DNA of 64,000 nt from Chitinophaga cymbidii (lineage in GTDB: Bacteria; Bacteroidota; Bacteroidia; Chitinophagales; Chitinophagaceae), in assembly GCF_007992715.1 (NCBI RefSeq), contig NZ_BKAU01000005.1:310001-374000 (forward strand). The letters are read 5' to 3'. A program made the position numbers and the translations under genes. Below the pieces are notes generated by a model. The model was not told where the DNA came from and did no database searches. It worked only from the letters and a program-made list of their open reading frames with translations. Shown piece by piece: positions 16,284-25,000 of the stretch (its first letter is position 1; each line of letters opens with the position of its first letter).

Positions 16284-18080
16284 TCAGGAAGCAATTTTCG
16301 TGGCAGGACTGCTTTTTTTCTGCTGACTTTTGGATGTTTTAACCAGACTTGCTTTCATTTCTTTAAGTATTGCCGTTTCCTGGCTTCTGCGCATCTGCCT
16401 TTTTTTCGCAATTTCTATTTGTTCCTTCTCAAAATCAGTGATGGGGATCGTGCCTAAGCTTTCGGCCATCAAACGGAACATATAGCCTCCTTTGGTATGG
16501 GGGAGGTTAAAACTGTATTTATGAATCATTATTTTCCGAATAAGATAGGCGGTCTGCTGTTTCGTTAAAGACTGTAGTGCCTGACTAAACTTCTCGGGGC
16601 CGGCACTTTCTTCCAGGCCCGTTTTTCGAAATGCTTTCCTGACCTCCCGTTGCCCTTCGTAGCTCAGGCTTTCAAACAATATGAATAATGTAAGTATATT
16701 GTCTGATTTACCGGCTCTCAATGGAACTGCCTGTAGCGATTTATCTTCTTTCACTTGCGTTACTATCTTTTTATGAATTTTCTCCTGATCGAGCTCTTTG
16801 GCTCTTATCTCCAGCCGCTGGATATCTTTTATGCGACTTTCGACATCCTCCACGGTAGGATTGCCCTGCTCAATCGTTTTTTTGGTAGCCTTGGATGCCT
16901 TCGGCATTTTGGGTGTCAGTTCAACAAAAATATACCTGCCGGTATCTCTATCATTATGGGAGTATAGTACCAAAGCCTTTTTATACTTCCCTAAAGTGAT
17001 ATTGTCTTCGAAAGCTTTTACTGCTTCTTCGTAATCCGTTTCTGCTTTTTTGAACATTTGTTTTACCGTTGAATTTTTTTCGCCTTTCATACCGTCCTGG
17101 AACGTTTTCCACTCCGGCTTTTTCGGCGGCGTTATTTTCCGGCAATCGTCGCCATATCCCAATTTCAACAGTTCTATTCCATTTTCTTTCAGGCGGGATA
17201 CTACTTCCGGCACGCTGTAGGCGTCGTAAACCAGTATAGCGGTGGCATCGTTGAGCACCTTTTCTGTTTCCCTATCCAGATAGAGTGACGTCTTATTTTT
17301 GAAACAAACGATATGATTGCAGTGCGGGTATTTTTGATCTTCCGGGAAAAGCGAGGCGGAAGCAGAATTAAATGGACAGCCCAAGCACGGACCAGCCTTT
17401 TTGTCCAGCTCTGCATCTTTTAGGTCGAAAGCCGCCAGAGAGAGATCTCCTTTATATCTATTGATCGCATGAGTGTTAAGGAAGATCTGCGGATGCGTTT
17501 TCCGGGCTTCATCTTTATCCACCTGATTTTTGTATAGTTCCTTCTGTGCCTCTGGTGGTAATGAACAGATGAGCAGCGCTGTACTAATAGGGATTCCATT
17601 CTTCAGGAAGAGCGCTTGCCATTGTTCAGCGAGGTCGTTGAGCTTTAGTTGTTGGCGGACATAATATGGCGATTTACCAATGAAATGGGCAATGTCATCC
17701 ACTTTCATTTTCTGTTCATCAATGAGAAATCGGAAACTGACGGCTTGTTGCATCGGGTGTACATCCTGCCGCTGAATGTTTTCGATGAGCTGAATTACCT
17801 TTATCTCTTCTTCGGAAATATCCGCATTTTTGATAATAGCGGGTATTTCTTTGAGTTCAAGTAGCAGCGCCGCTCTGTATCGTCTTTCCCCGAAGATGAT
17901 TCTGAAGCCGTTTTCAAACGGTTTTACCATGATCGGTTGCAGGAAATCACTTGTTTTGATGGATTCCGCCATTTCTTTAATTTCATCAAACGTCCTTCTC
18001 GGTTGATTAGGATCGGATGAGACCTTTTCGATAGGTACCAGCACAGCACTGTTGGCAGCCGGTTTCATTGTTGCTTCCAT
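16284..18080 (-). CDS. parB: ParB/RepB/Spo0J-family partition protein
   Basis: 598 aa, long for ParB. Residues about 12-115 form the ParB N domain: DPNQPRRTFDEIKEMAESI, then FGERRYRAALLL and IQLIENIQRQDVHPM, the CTP-binding/DNA-sliding core. A KorB-type HTH follows (VDDIAHFIGKSPYYVRQQLKLNDL). After this a CX2CX18CX4C cluster (CLGC ... C ... C, about 222-248) may bind zinc. The C-terminal 300 residues are charged and element-specific. Expected role is element stability or regulation. No ParA ATPase is visible in the window, which is unusual for a partition function. Confidence 0.85.
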   Translation of the reverse strand: MEATMKPAANSAVLVPIEKVSSDPNQPRRTFDEIKEMAESIKTSDFLQPIMVKPFENGFRIIFGERRYRAALLLELKEIPAIIKNADISEEEIKVIQLIENIQRQDVHPMQQAVSFRFLIDEQKMKVDDIAHFIGKSPYYVRQQLKLNDLAEQWQALFLKNGIPISTALLICSLPPEAQKELYKNQVDKDEARKTHPQIFLNTHAINRYKGDLSLAAFDLKDAELDKKAGPCLGCPFNSASASLFPEDQKYPHCNHIVCFKNKTSLYLDRETEKVLNDATAILVYDAYSVPEVVSRLKENGIELLKLGYGDDCRKITPPKKPEWKTFQDGMKGEKNSTVKQMFKKAETDYEEAVKAFEDNITLGKYKKALVLYSHNDRDTGRYIFVELTPKMPKASKATKKTIEQGNPTVEDVESRIKDIQRLEIRAKELDQEKIHKKIVTQVKEDKSLQAVPLRAGKSDNILTLFILFESLSYEGQREVRKAFRKTGLEESAGPEKFSQALQSLTKQQTAYLIRKIMIHKYSFNLPHTKGGYMFRLMAESLGTIPITDFEKEQIEIAKKRQMRRSQETAILKEMKASLVKTSKSQQKKSSPATKIAS

Positions 18081-18109
18081 TTTTGTTGTATTTAGTGGTT
18101 AAGAAATAT

Positions 18110-18679
18110 TTAAAAATCAAATGAAGCTTGATGCGTGGTCGGAGATACAGGTGCATGTGGTTTATCCGGTATATCTTCCGTTTCTCTTTCGTTTTTTTTC
18201 ACCTTTAGCCTTTGTCTAAGCAATTCCCGGCGTTTTCTGTAAATAAATTCCCGCAGTCCGTTAAGTTCGCGCTGTAGCCATTCCGTAAGTTCCCGTGGAG
18301 CGTTTATTTCGTTCCAATGATCTTCATTAAAATAGTCTTCCAGTGTCCGGCAGCTTAGATGCGTGTAGATATCCACCCAGTCTCTATCCATCGGTGCTTC
18401 ATGTGTCCTTGTATAGAGATAGATCACGCATTCTACGTCGGTGGCTGATTGTTGCCCTTTCATCAGAGCGATCATTCTAGCCATGGGAACTTGTTTCAGC
18501 AGCCTTTTAGGTATTACATCCGCCCATAGCTGACTGAATGTTAGAATCGGAGCGGTAAGGGCATCCATGATATCAAAGATGCCATCACCCTTTTTGAGGG
18601 GCGTTTGTTCAGGCTTTTGGGGATGTTCCTCTATTTTGAAAAGGGCTTGTTGGGAAATCCGTTTGGGAGTTGTCGGCAT
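18110..18679 (-). CDS. Hypothetical protein
   Basis: 189 aa from the ATG at 18679 (MPTTPKRISQQALFKIEEH); a longer frame to 18841 overlaps the upstream gene and lacks coding character there. Basic Arg-rich C-terminal helix (REFIYRKRRELLRQRLKVKK), then a Pro-rich tail. Not recognised. Lies 29 bp upstream of parB on the same strand. Confidence 0.5.
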   Translation of the reverse strand: MPTTPKRISQQALFKIEEHPQKPEQTPLKKGDGIFDIMDALTAPILTFSQLWADVIPKRLLKQVPMARMIALMKGQQSATDVECVIYLYTRTHEAPMDRDWVDIYTHLSCRTLEDYFNEDHWNEINAPRELTEWLQRELNGLREFIYRKRRELLRQRLKVKKNERETEDIPDKPHAPVSPTTHQASFDF

Positions 18680-18710
18680 TGGATAATGTTGTGACGATGA
18701 AATAAAGTGG

Positions 18711-19175
18711 TTAACTAAAGGAAGTTGCTGCGCATCGGTCACAAAAGCCGTATCCTGCATCCTGGTTGAATGCAAGTTGTTTTTTAACGTTACCCTGAAA
18801 GATATTTCCACAGCACCCGCAGATAAACCGGACAAACTCATGGTCTTTGGGCACTTCTACTATCAGTTGTACCTTTTTGAAGGGATTGGCTTGTTCTGCT
18901 TCCATAAAGTAGTGTTCCAGTTCCTCCGCCGTTTCTATCCATCCGGCGGTAATGCTTTCTACCTGCCAAAAAGATCCGTCCGGCTCCTGCCGTAGTACCG
19001 CTATTTCAAGAAACATATTATCGATGTGGCCATCTGCGACACAAAGAAAGACATGTGTATTCCCTTGCCAAGCCAGGGCTTCATACCAGTGGCTTTTTTG
19101 CTCTTTTATAAGAATGGCCGCTTCTTTACGGCTGGTTATGTTCCGTATCAGGTGAACTCTTGCTTCGAAATACAT
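18711..19175 (-). CDS. Hypothetical zinc-ribbon protein
   Basis: 154 aa. The C-terminal part has CGCCGN and FCDRCA, a CxxC...CxxC pair likely to form a zinc ribbon. Upstream is a beta-rich domain (HVFLCVADGHIDNMFLEIAVL). No family known. Part of the same transcript as parB and the VWA module by spacing and strand. Confidence 0.55.
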   Translation of the reverse strand: MYFEARVHLIRNITSRKEAAILIKEQKSHWYEALAWQGNTHVFLCVADGHIDNMFLEIAVLRQEPDGSFWQVESITAGWIETAEELEHYFMEAEQANPFKKVQLIVEVPKDHEFVRFICGCCGNIFQGNVKKQLAFNQDAGYGFCDRCAATSFS

Positions 19176-19205
19176 GACGATAATTGTTAGGAGTGGTGAA
19201 TTGGG

Positions 19206-20045
19206 TTAATCGAAGAAATCATTAATCTTATCGAGGATCGCTTTTGCTTCTTCAGCTTTTTGATTGCGGATGGTGGCGTTTTTGCGAAGTGCGTCAGGAT
19301 GAATCAGCAGCGTTTTCATGCTGTCTATCACGGCTGTGATATCTTTGTCGTTAGTGAAGTTGAGCCGCGGCAGTATATCTACCAGTTCCTGGATGTTCGT
19401 TACCAATGTATCCCGGAATACGGCATCTTTAACGGATAGCTTTTCCACCATATGTCCAACAGCATCTTTAATTCTTGTCCAGATGTTTTTTGTGGCATGT
19501 GTAATGCGAGAATTGATCTCTGTTTCAATTTGCGTACGCAGATGTGAGACTTCTTCTTCATTTATTTGTAAGCGGAAGTCGGTGCTGTCCGGGATGGGCA
19601 GGAAAGTAATTTCAATGTTGAATTTTGATCTTATGACAGCAGCAGCAGGATAATCTGTTTCCCGGAACATGCCATTGAGCCGCCGGCGGGCGTCTTCTTT
19701 TAGAACTGGGTATTGGCTGATGAAATTACTGGCAGCTACTTCGAAGCTGGATTTGAAGGCCCGGAACTGGTTCACGAACTCAAAGTAATTGGTAGAAGGC
19801 AGAAGCCGGTCGCCGTTATCGCCCCAGGGTAGTGTGTTATCATATAGGAAACTTCTCGCGCCGCTGGCGATTTTCTGAATTTCACTTAGTTCATTTTCTG
19901 CAATGAGTATTTTGTTATACCTGCCTGCATTGTGCGCGTTGTGTTCCTTTTCTATTTCGCGGGAAACACTTTTGTCGTACTTGCGGGCGCCCCACTGGCT
20001 GATAGTAAGATTCACCAGCAGTGCCCTTTCTGATAGATTTTTCAC
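19206..20045 (-). CDS. DUF3150-like protein
   Basis: 279 aa, helical, soluble. MKNLSERALLVNLTISQWGARKYDKSV, then a long coil and a C-terminal helix (KNATIRNQKAEEAKAILDKI). The order DUF3150-like, VWA-metallopeptidase-like and MoxR-type ATPase is seen in phages and mobile elements. The three genes run on one strand with gaps of 41 and 11 bp. Assignment to DUF3150 is from overall pattern and context. Confidence 0.45.
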   Translation of the reverse strand: MKNLSERALLVNLTISQWGARKYDKSVSREIEKEHNAHNAGRYNKILIAENELSEIQKIASGARSFLYDNTLPWGDNGDRLLPSTNYFEFVNQFRAFKSSFEVAASNFISQYPVLKEDARRRLNGMFRETDYPAAAVIRSKFNIEITFLPIPDSTDFRLQINEEEVSHLRTQIETEINSRITHATKNIWTRIKDAVGHMVEKLSVKDAVFRDTLVTNIQELVDILPRLNFTNDKDITAVIDSMKTLLIHPDALRKNATIRNQKAEEAKAILDKINDFFD

Positions 20046-20086
20046 GTTGGTATTTTTTATTGGTTACAAATTGTTAGTGCGGAGGG

Positions 20087-21211
20087 TTAGATAATCTGTA
20101 TGGTTTCTCCAAATGGCGGCTGAAAGTCCACGTCATCACCAAACTGGGCCCATAGCACTTGGTAGTCAGGTGGTGAAGGGAAGCGGCTACAATCGCCATC
20201 TGTCAGGTAAACAACCGCTTTGGGCTGCAGGTCATGTTGTTCAATGTAGAGGAAGCCTGGCCGGAAGTCTGTACCACCGCCGCCGCTGGGTTTAAGCTGT
20301 ACCGGTTCATCGGTATCTATGTTTTGTATGTCCTGAACAGCAGCGTCTACATATATAATCTGTAAAGGAATATTGAATGTATGGGCAATGGCCTGTACCT
20401 CTGCTGCGAACTGGTTTATTAATACTTCATCCACGCTTGCAGAAGTATCTGCTATTAAGATGATCTTTCCGGTTTCCGTTGATTCAAGAGCTGGTAAGTA
20501 TAAATCCATGTGCAGGTAGCGAGGTGCTGGTTTGCTCCAGGTATAGTCATTCCTGGATAATTCTGCAATAAACCTTGCGAGCACTTCCTGCCAGTTGATA
20601 CGAGGCTGTAGCATCTCTGTAACCAGCCTTTCTAGGTGAGCAGGTAGTTTGCCCTGCCTTTTTGCTATAAGGGCTGCCTGGGCAAGCGTTTGCTTCATGT
20701 TGGCTTCTATTTCCGTGGTGTCCTTACCCGGCGGGGCATCAGCTACTTCTCCAATTCCATTTTCATTTTTGTTGCCGGTGTTGGATGCGTGGTCCCCCGT
20801 ATCTGATTTTTCATCCGAGGCTGGTAAGAGCTGATAGATCTGCTCAGCGCTTTTGTTCAGGTAGCGGTCGTCGGATAAATAACCAGCGGGTAATGCGAAC
20901 CCGGAGGCCGCCAGCATTGGATTGATGGCATAGTCGGTTGCGCGGTTCCAGGCTTTTACGTCCCGGTTATCTCTGCGGGTATGATGTAGCATGGCCATAT
21001 GAAAAACCTCGTGGGCGATCAGTCCTTTTGTCTCGTCGATGGTCAGCTCGTCTACATAACCCGGGTTGTAAGTCAGTGTTTCGCCATTGGTAGACGCGGT
21101 TTTGATGTTAGGGTCAGGTTCGTATTGAAGAAGCAGGGCGAGGGTTGCAAAGAAGGGCTGTTCAAGGATGAGCTGTACTTTGGCTTTCAGTATTTTATCT
21201 GCGGCTTTCAT
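20087..21211 (-). CDS. VWA-like metallopeptidase-domain protein (DUF2201-like)
   Basis: 374 aa from the ATG at 21211 (MKAADKILKAKVQLILEQPFF), chosen over 21256 because it avoids overlap with the MoxR-type stop. Residues about 60-75 contain LIAHEVFHMAMLHHTRR with HEVFH (zinc metallopeptidase HExxH motif). A linker rich in Asp/Gly leads to the C-terminal VWA domain: ILIADTSASVDEVLI (the MIDAS D-x-S-x-S) and TDGDCSR. Such proteins pair with a MoxR AAA+ ATPase as a chaperone- or remodelling-type module. The catalytic Glu and both His are present, so protease activity is possible. Role in the element is unknown. Confidence 0.75.
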   Translation of the reverse strand: MKAADKILKAKVQLILEQPFFATLALLLQYEPDPNIKTASTNGETLTYNPGYVDELTIDETKGLIAHEVFHMAMLHHTRRDNRDVKAWNRATDYAINPMLAASGFALPAGYLSDDRYLNKSAEQIYQLLPASDEKSDTGDHASNTGNKNENGIGEVADAPPGKDTTEIEANMKQTLAQAALIAKRQGKLPAHLERLVTEMLQPRINWQEVLARFIAELSRNDYTWSKPAPRYLHMDLYLPALESTETGKIILIADTSASVDEVLINQFAAEVQAIAHTFNIPLQIIYVDAAVQDIQNIDTDEPVQLKPSGGGGTDFRPGFLYIEQHDLQPKAVVYLTDGDCSRFPSPPDYQVLWAQFGDDVDFQPPFGETIQII

Positions 21212-21222
21212 GATATCAGGTT

Positions 21223-22221
21223 TTAGGTGAGTGCATCGGAGTGATCGGAAGCCCATTGGATGTATGCCCGGTTGTTGCAGATAAGCCGGTTCGTGGTGGC
21301 GGCATCTTTCATACTCGCCACGGCGTTTTCTAGGGGCAACCGGTCGAGGTAGGTACAGATCGCCCCGATGTTCTGATCTGTCATTTTGTGGGAAAGCGCT
21401 GCGGCAATGGCATATATCGCACCGGGCTCACGCGGAACTGGAGCCGAAGCCGGGTTGAGGATGATCTCATCCATAGATGGTAATTCCCGGTACATTTTAA
21501 GGAACCCGCGGTATTCTGCGGCAAATGCTTCCCCGGCAGCACCTTTGAACGCTTCAAATTCAAATCGTTCCGGCAAGGCCGCTTGCTGTTGTCTGCCGAT
21601 AGCTGTGATGGTACGTGGAGAGGGAGAATTGACAATATCCCTGGAGGGTTGGAAGTCGTCCAATAGTTCGGGGCGGAACCGAATAAATGCGATAAGTTCC
21701 GTGGGCATATCGTTTTGAAGGGCCCATTTGATCCAATCATCAGTATTAACTTCCAGTTCCACAATAGCGGCAAATCGTGATTTTACCGGCTCCAGCAACC
21801 CGCCAACGGCAGCTTTATCTTCCCGGCGGTTGGTGGCTGCAAGGAATGTTACCTGGTCACTCACCTGATGGCCATTGATCCGGCGGGCCAGTAAAAGTTG
21901 CATACAGGCAGCCTGTACGCTGGGTGGCGCTTGGCCTAAATCATCAAGGAAAAATACAGTTTGCCGGCTGGCGTTTATCAGCTGGCGGAGTTCTCCAAAT
22001 GGTAAAAAATCTGCGGTGCCGTTTTTGTTGGGAAAGGGCAATCCCTTGTAGTCGGTTGGATCACTTACTACAGGATGGGAAATGATCAGGTCTGTTTGGG
22101 CGGCTGCCGCGGCTTGCGATACGATATCAGACTTACCGATGCCTGGTTTGCCTTTTATCAGAACTGGGAAATTGTTGCAGATAGCAAATTGCAGGTAGTC
22201 CGCTAATGCAGATGGTGTCAT
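21223..22221 (-). CDS. MoxR-type AAA+ ATPase
   Basis: 332 aa from the ATG at 22221 (MTPSALADYLQFAICNNFPV). A frame to 22413 exists but its upstream codons do not look coding. Walker A GKPGIGKS near 24-31, Walker B VFFLDDLGQAPP, sensor LAATNRREDKA, and an arginine finger region LLEPVKSRFAA. This is the MoxR/CbbQ layout. Works with the downstream VWA protein, 11 bp away. Likely substrate remodelling in the cytoplasm. Arginine finger and sensor residues are all in place. Confidence 0.85.
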   Translation of the reverse strand: MTPSALADYLQFAICNNFPVLIKGKPGIGKSDIVSQAAAAAQTDLIISHPVVSDPTDYKGLPFPNKNGTADFLPFGELRQLINASRQTVFFLDDLGQAPPSVQAACMQLLLARRINGHQVSDQVTFLAATNRREDKAAVGGLLEPVKSRFAAIVELEVNTDDWIKWALQNDMPTELIAFIRFRPELLDDFQPSRDIVNSPSPRTITAIGRQQQAALPERFEFEAFKGAAGEAFAAEYRGFLKMYRELPSMDEIILNPASAPVPREPGAIYAIAAALSHKMTDQNIGAICTYLDRLPLENAVASMKDAATTNRLICNNRAYIQWASDHSDALT

Positions 22222-22316
22222 AATGAGAAGTTTTAAAGGTTGTAAAAAGTATGAGCGTAGTGTTCTGTACATTAGAAGAGTGTAGTTGCAAAGGGGCTTA
22301 CGGTAGACAGAGAGTG

Positions 22317-22628
22317 CTAACTGTGACGGTATATGAGGTGCCCTTTGTAGAATATTTCGTGTACCTGCCTTTCGCCTTTTTCTGGCTGGATCTCTCCATC
22401 CATTGCATAGCATCCCAGTTCCGGTTGTTCAGGATAGATACTTACATTATACAGTTGAGCATTGCGCAGGAACAGTTCGATGGTTTCTTCTGTAACAGAG
22501 TGTTCGCACTGACCTTCATTCCAGTAGCGCAGTTTTTTGATCTCTAAACACACCGGATGTTTGAGATTGGGAAAGGCCAGGTGTGGAATAACGGTAATGA
22601 AGTTTTCGTTCGTGAGCGATTGTTGCAT
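22317..22628 (-). CDS. Hypothetical protein
   Basis: 103 aa, MQQSLTNENFITVIPHL to the stop. Beta-rich, no motif recognised. First gene upstream of the MoxR/VWA module on this strand, 95 bp away. May be part of the same transcript. Confidence 0.5.
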   Translation of the reverse strand: MQQSLTNENFITVIPHLAFPNLKHPVCLEIKKLRYWNEGQCEHSVTEETIELFLRNAQLYNVSIYPEQPELGCYAMDGEIQPEKGERQVHEIFYKGHLIYRHS

Positions 22629-23048
22629 GTAATTGTGTTTTTGAAGTGAGGAAATGATTGCCTGGATGGTTCTATTGCAGGGAGTAGTCGTTCCATATCC
22701 GCCCCCAATTTTTTATGTCCTTGGGCAAAAAAGAATGGCATAAAAATCAGCGGCGTCCGCCCGAACATTTCCTAACACTAAAGATGGCCTTGTGGCCAGC
22801 AAAAAAAAGTGGCGCACATCGTTCATGTACGCCACTTTTTTTTGCTGGTGAAGGAGCGAAAATTGGGCGCATCGGTCATGCGCCCAATTTTCATTGTGTT
22901 AGTGTTAGGAAATTTCGGGCAGCCGCTACCTTCGCCTATTCTTTTTTGCCCAAGGGCGTAAAAAATAATTTTTTTGTAATCGGCAGGTAGGACTACGTGA
23001 TTTTCAGGGAGTGATATTAGGGATGATGCGACCTGTAGAAGTGGCTGT
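22629..23048. other. Gene-free strip between the maintenance and tra blocks
   Basis: Occupied mainly by the nested inverted repeat 22720-22954 listed separately. Plus-strand ORFs across it are products of the hairpin symmetry and are not supported. Confidence 0.6.
22720..22954. repeat. Nested inverted-repeat element with two inner hairpins
   Basis: Outer arms: CTTGGGCAAAAAAGAAT (22720-22736) and its exact inverse at 22938-22954 (17 bp); and 22759-22780 with 22900-22920 (21 paired bases, one bulge, holding TTTCCTAACACTA). Inside are two perfect hairpins: 22796-22814 with 22830-22848 (19 bp, A/T tract core) and 22858-22872 with 22878-22892 (15 bp, five-base loop). The whole 235 bp can fold into a cruciform with two side stems. 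Each inner hairpin looks like a bidirectional terminator. Possible roles: barrier between operons, replication or transfer origin, or a mobile palindromic repeat. Confidence 0.85.
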
Positions 23049-24128
23049 TTACCTCATCTTATTTTTCTTTCCAAATTCCATTTCCACTACATCTCTGGAC
23101 CGTTCCACAATCTTGGCCACCTTTTCATATTGCTTACTCGTTATTTTTTTCATGTCCACCTGGCGGTTATTGTTGATATCAAATACATGAATAGCTTGGA
23201 GGCCCGGAGCGGGCTGTATGCGGTATTTTTCTTCGGTTCCGTTAATATTCAATGTGACTTCTTTTGACCCACCGGCTTTCAGCGTTTTGACCAGGTTGCT
23301 GTATTCGGTTTTGTTCATTTCTTTCATAGGTAACTTTTTCAAGGCATTCTCTAGGTTGAAGGTTTGTGTTTTTATTGGGTGTAATGTATCCGTTCTATCG
23401 AGCATCAGCCATTCATTCCCGTTCCTGCAAATGTGCCTGCCATTAACAAGATGAGCAGCTTCACTGGCAGAGAACTGGATTTCAGCCGCCTGGGAAAAAC
23501 TTTGCCATGAAACCGGTTGAGGGTGTAATGCTGTGGTGCTTTTCGGCCTGGCAGCAACATCAAATCTTTCAAACTGGTAACTGTCGGTACCCTGGATTTT
23601 ATTAAAATGCAGCACGTAATCTGTATCGGGATGCCGGATGTCGTGATAGCGGATATGAAAGGAATTTAATCCCTGGGCAATCATTTTTTTCAGTACGGTC
23701 GATATATCCTGTCTGAAGCCAGCCTGTTTGATAGCATGGGTAAGGTGTGCGAGGTTTCGTTCCTGCCCGATCTGGTTTTGCAGATGCCTGATAGCGTTTT
23801 GGTGTAGGTTGACGGTCCGGCGGTTCCCGGTGATAAAGTTGCGCAGCCAGCGGCTTATCCTACCATTTAAAAGGATGTTGATAAGGTTGGGGTTGGTTTG
23901 AACGAGCAATTTCCTGAGCTCATTTTTCAGAAAGCGTCTTGTCGCTTTCTCAGGCTTGTTGAGTTTGCGTGAAAAATGTTTTTGGAGATCTGTATAGTAC
24001 TGCTTTTTCAGTTCGGAAGCCTGCCTGTCATTCCGGCTACCTACAGGGTTATTGATCCTGTAATGCACTTCCTGTTCTGCATATAGCAAAATGGCATCCA
24101 TAAGGCGGTTCTCCGGGCCTGGTATCAT
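23049..24128 (-). CDS. Hypothetical conjugation-operon protein
   Basis: 359 aa, soluble, highly basic. The first 130 residues are rich in Lys/Arg and His with no membrane span; the C-terminal half has EKYRIQPAPGLQAIHVFD and a basic tail (GKKNKMR). Last gene of the tra operon, 7 bp after traN. Bacteroidota elements often have an uncharacterised gene here. DNA binding is possible from charge alone. Confidence 0.6.
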   Translation of the reverse strand: MIPGPENRLMDAILLYAEQEVHYRINNPVGSRNDRQASELKKQYYTDLQKHFSRKLNKPEKATRRFLKNELRKLLVQTNPNLINILLNGRISRWLRNFITGNRRTVNLHQNAIRHLQNQIGQERNLAHLTHAIKQAGFRQDISTVLKKMIAQGLNSFHIRYHDIRHPDTDYVLHFNKIQGTDSYQFERFDVAARPKSTTALHPQPVSWQSFSQAAEIQFSASEAAHLVNGRHICRNGNEWLMLDRTDTLHPIKTQTFNLENALKKLPMKEMNKTEYSNLVKTLKAGGSKEVTLNINGTEEKYRIQPAPGLQAIHVFDINNNRQVDMKKITSKQYEKVAKIVERSRDVVEMEFGKKNKMR

Positions 24129-24135
24129 ACAGTGA

Positions 24136-24972
24136 TTATAATGATCTTGCTTTAAAAAGGTCTTTGTTTCGGATGGTAAGGGTAACGTGCCTGCCTCCGT
24201 TTTGTTCCTGTAACTCTAAGGTCAGCTTTTTCTTATCCGGTATGGTGGCTTTAGCGATGGCAACGATCCATTTCTGGCTGGATTTCCCTTCTAGGGTAGG
24301 TAGTGCATCCAGATATACCGGTTGGATGGGGATTTGCTGCACAGAGGACCGGCGGGCAACCTTTATATCTTGGATGTAAAGGCTGGCCCACCCCGCCTGG
24401 TAAGAAAGCCGGGAGCGGTTGACTACGCGAAATTTCAAGAAGAGCGTATTGTTATGGGCATAAATCCCTTGCAGGGACAATTTGAGTTTGAATTTACGGT
24501 TGGATGCATGCAGGAATTTTCTTCCGGTCCGTATTTTCTCCAGACCGGTTTTCAGTTCCCGTTCGTTGAGAGGGGCAACTTCGAGGTTGCCGGCAAAAGT
24601 GCCTGTTTGCAGTGCCGCTTCTCTCAGGTCATATGTAAGGGTGGAAAGTGTCGGACGCCATGATACTTTGAATGCGTAGATACTTCCATCCCCGGTAAAG
24701 ACATGGAGACTGGTGGTATCGGTAAGTGGAACCGCGGCTTTCAACTTAATGACATTTACTTTTTCCGGTACTTTTTCTGCGCGCAGGTTCTCGCTCCCGC
24801 AATCTGCGTTTAACACGGTGAATGGAAAAGATATTACAGTGGTGGCTTTGTCTGTTACCTGGATGTCATAAGGCAGTAAGCTATATAGCCGGGTACGTGG
24901 CTGCATCGTCTGGGCCGCGGCATGCAAGCTGAAAATAACGATGCTCAGGAGGCAAAAAAGTAAATATTTCAT
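24136..24972 (-). CDS. traN: Conjugative transposon protein TraN
   Basis: 278 aa from the ATG at 24972, with a signal peptide (MKYLLFCLLSIVIFSLHAAAQ). Middle motif TTVISFPFTVLNADCGSENL and then LHVFTGDGSIYAFKVSW follow the TraN/DUF4138 pattern, a VirB9-like outer-membrane-complex subunit. The gene follows traM by 28 bp, the standard order. Secreted to the periplasm, where it would join TraM to the outer membrane. The frame opens earlier (24996), but the signal peptide fixes the start. Confidence 0.85.
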   Translation of the reverse strand: MKYLLFCLLSIVIFSLHAAAQTMQPRTRLYSLLPYDIQVTDKATTVISFPFTVLNADCGSENLRAEKVPEKVNVIKLKAAVPLTDTTSLHVFTGDGSIYAFKVSWRPTLSTLTYDLREAALQTGTFAGNLEVAPLNERELKTGLEKIRTGRKFLHASNRKFKLKLSLQGIYAHNNTLFLKFRVVNRSRLSYQAGWASLYIQDIKVARRSSVQQIPIQPVYLDALPTLEGKSSQKWIVAIAKATIPDKKKLTLELQEQNGGRHVTLTIRNKDLFKARSL

Positions 24973-25000
24973 GATATTTTGATTTTCAGTTAACAATGAG

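Noticed and set aside
22715..22990. Plus-strand ORF over the nested inverted repeat
   Set aside because: Produced by the palindromic DNA; no ribosome binding site or family.
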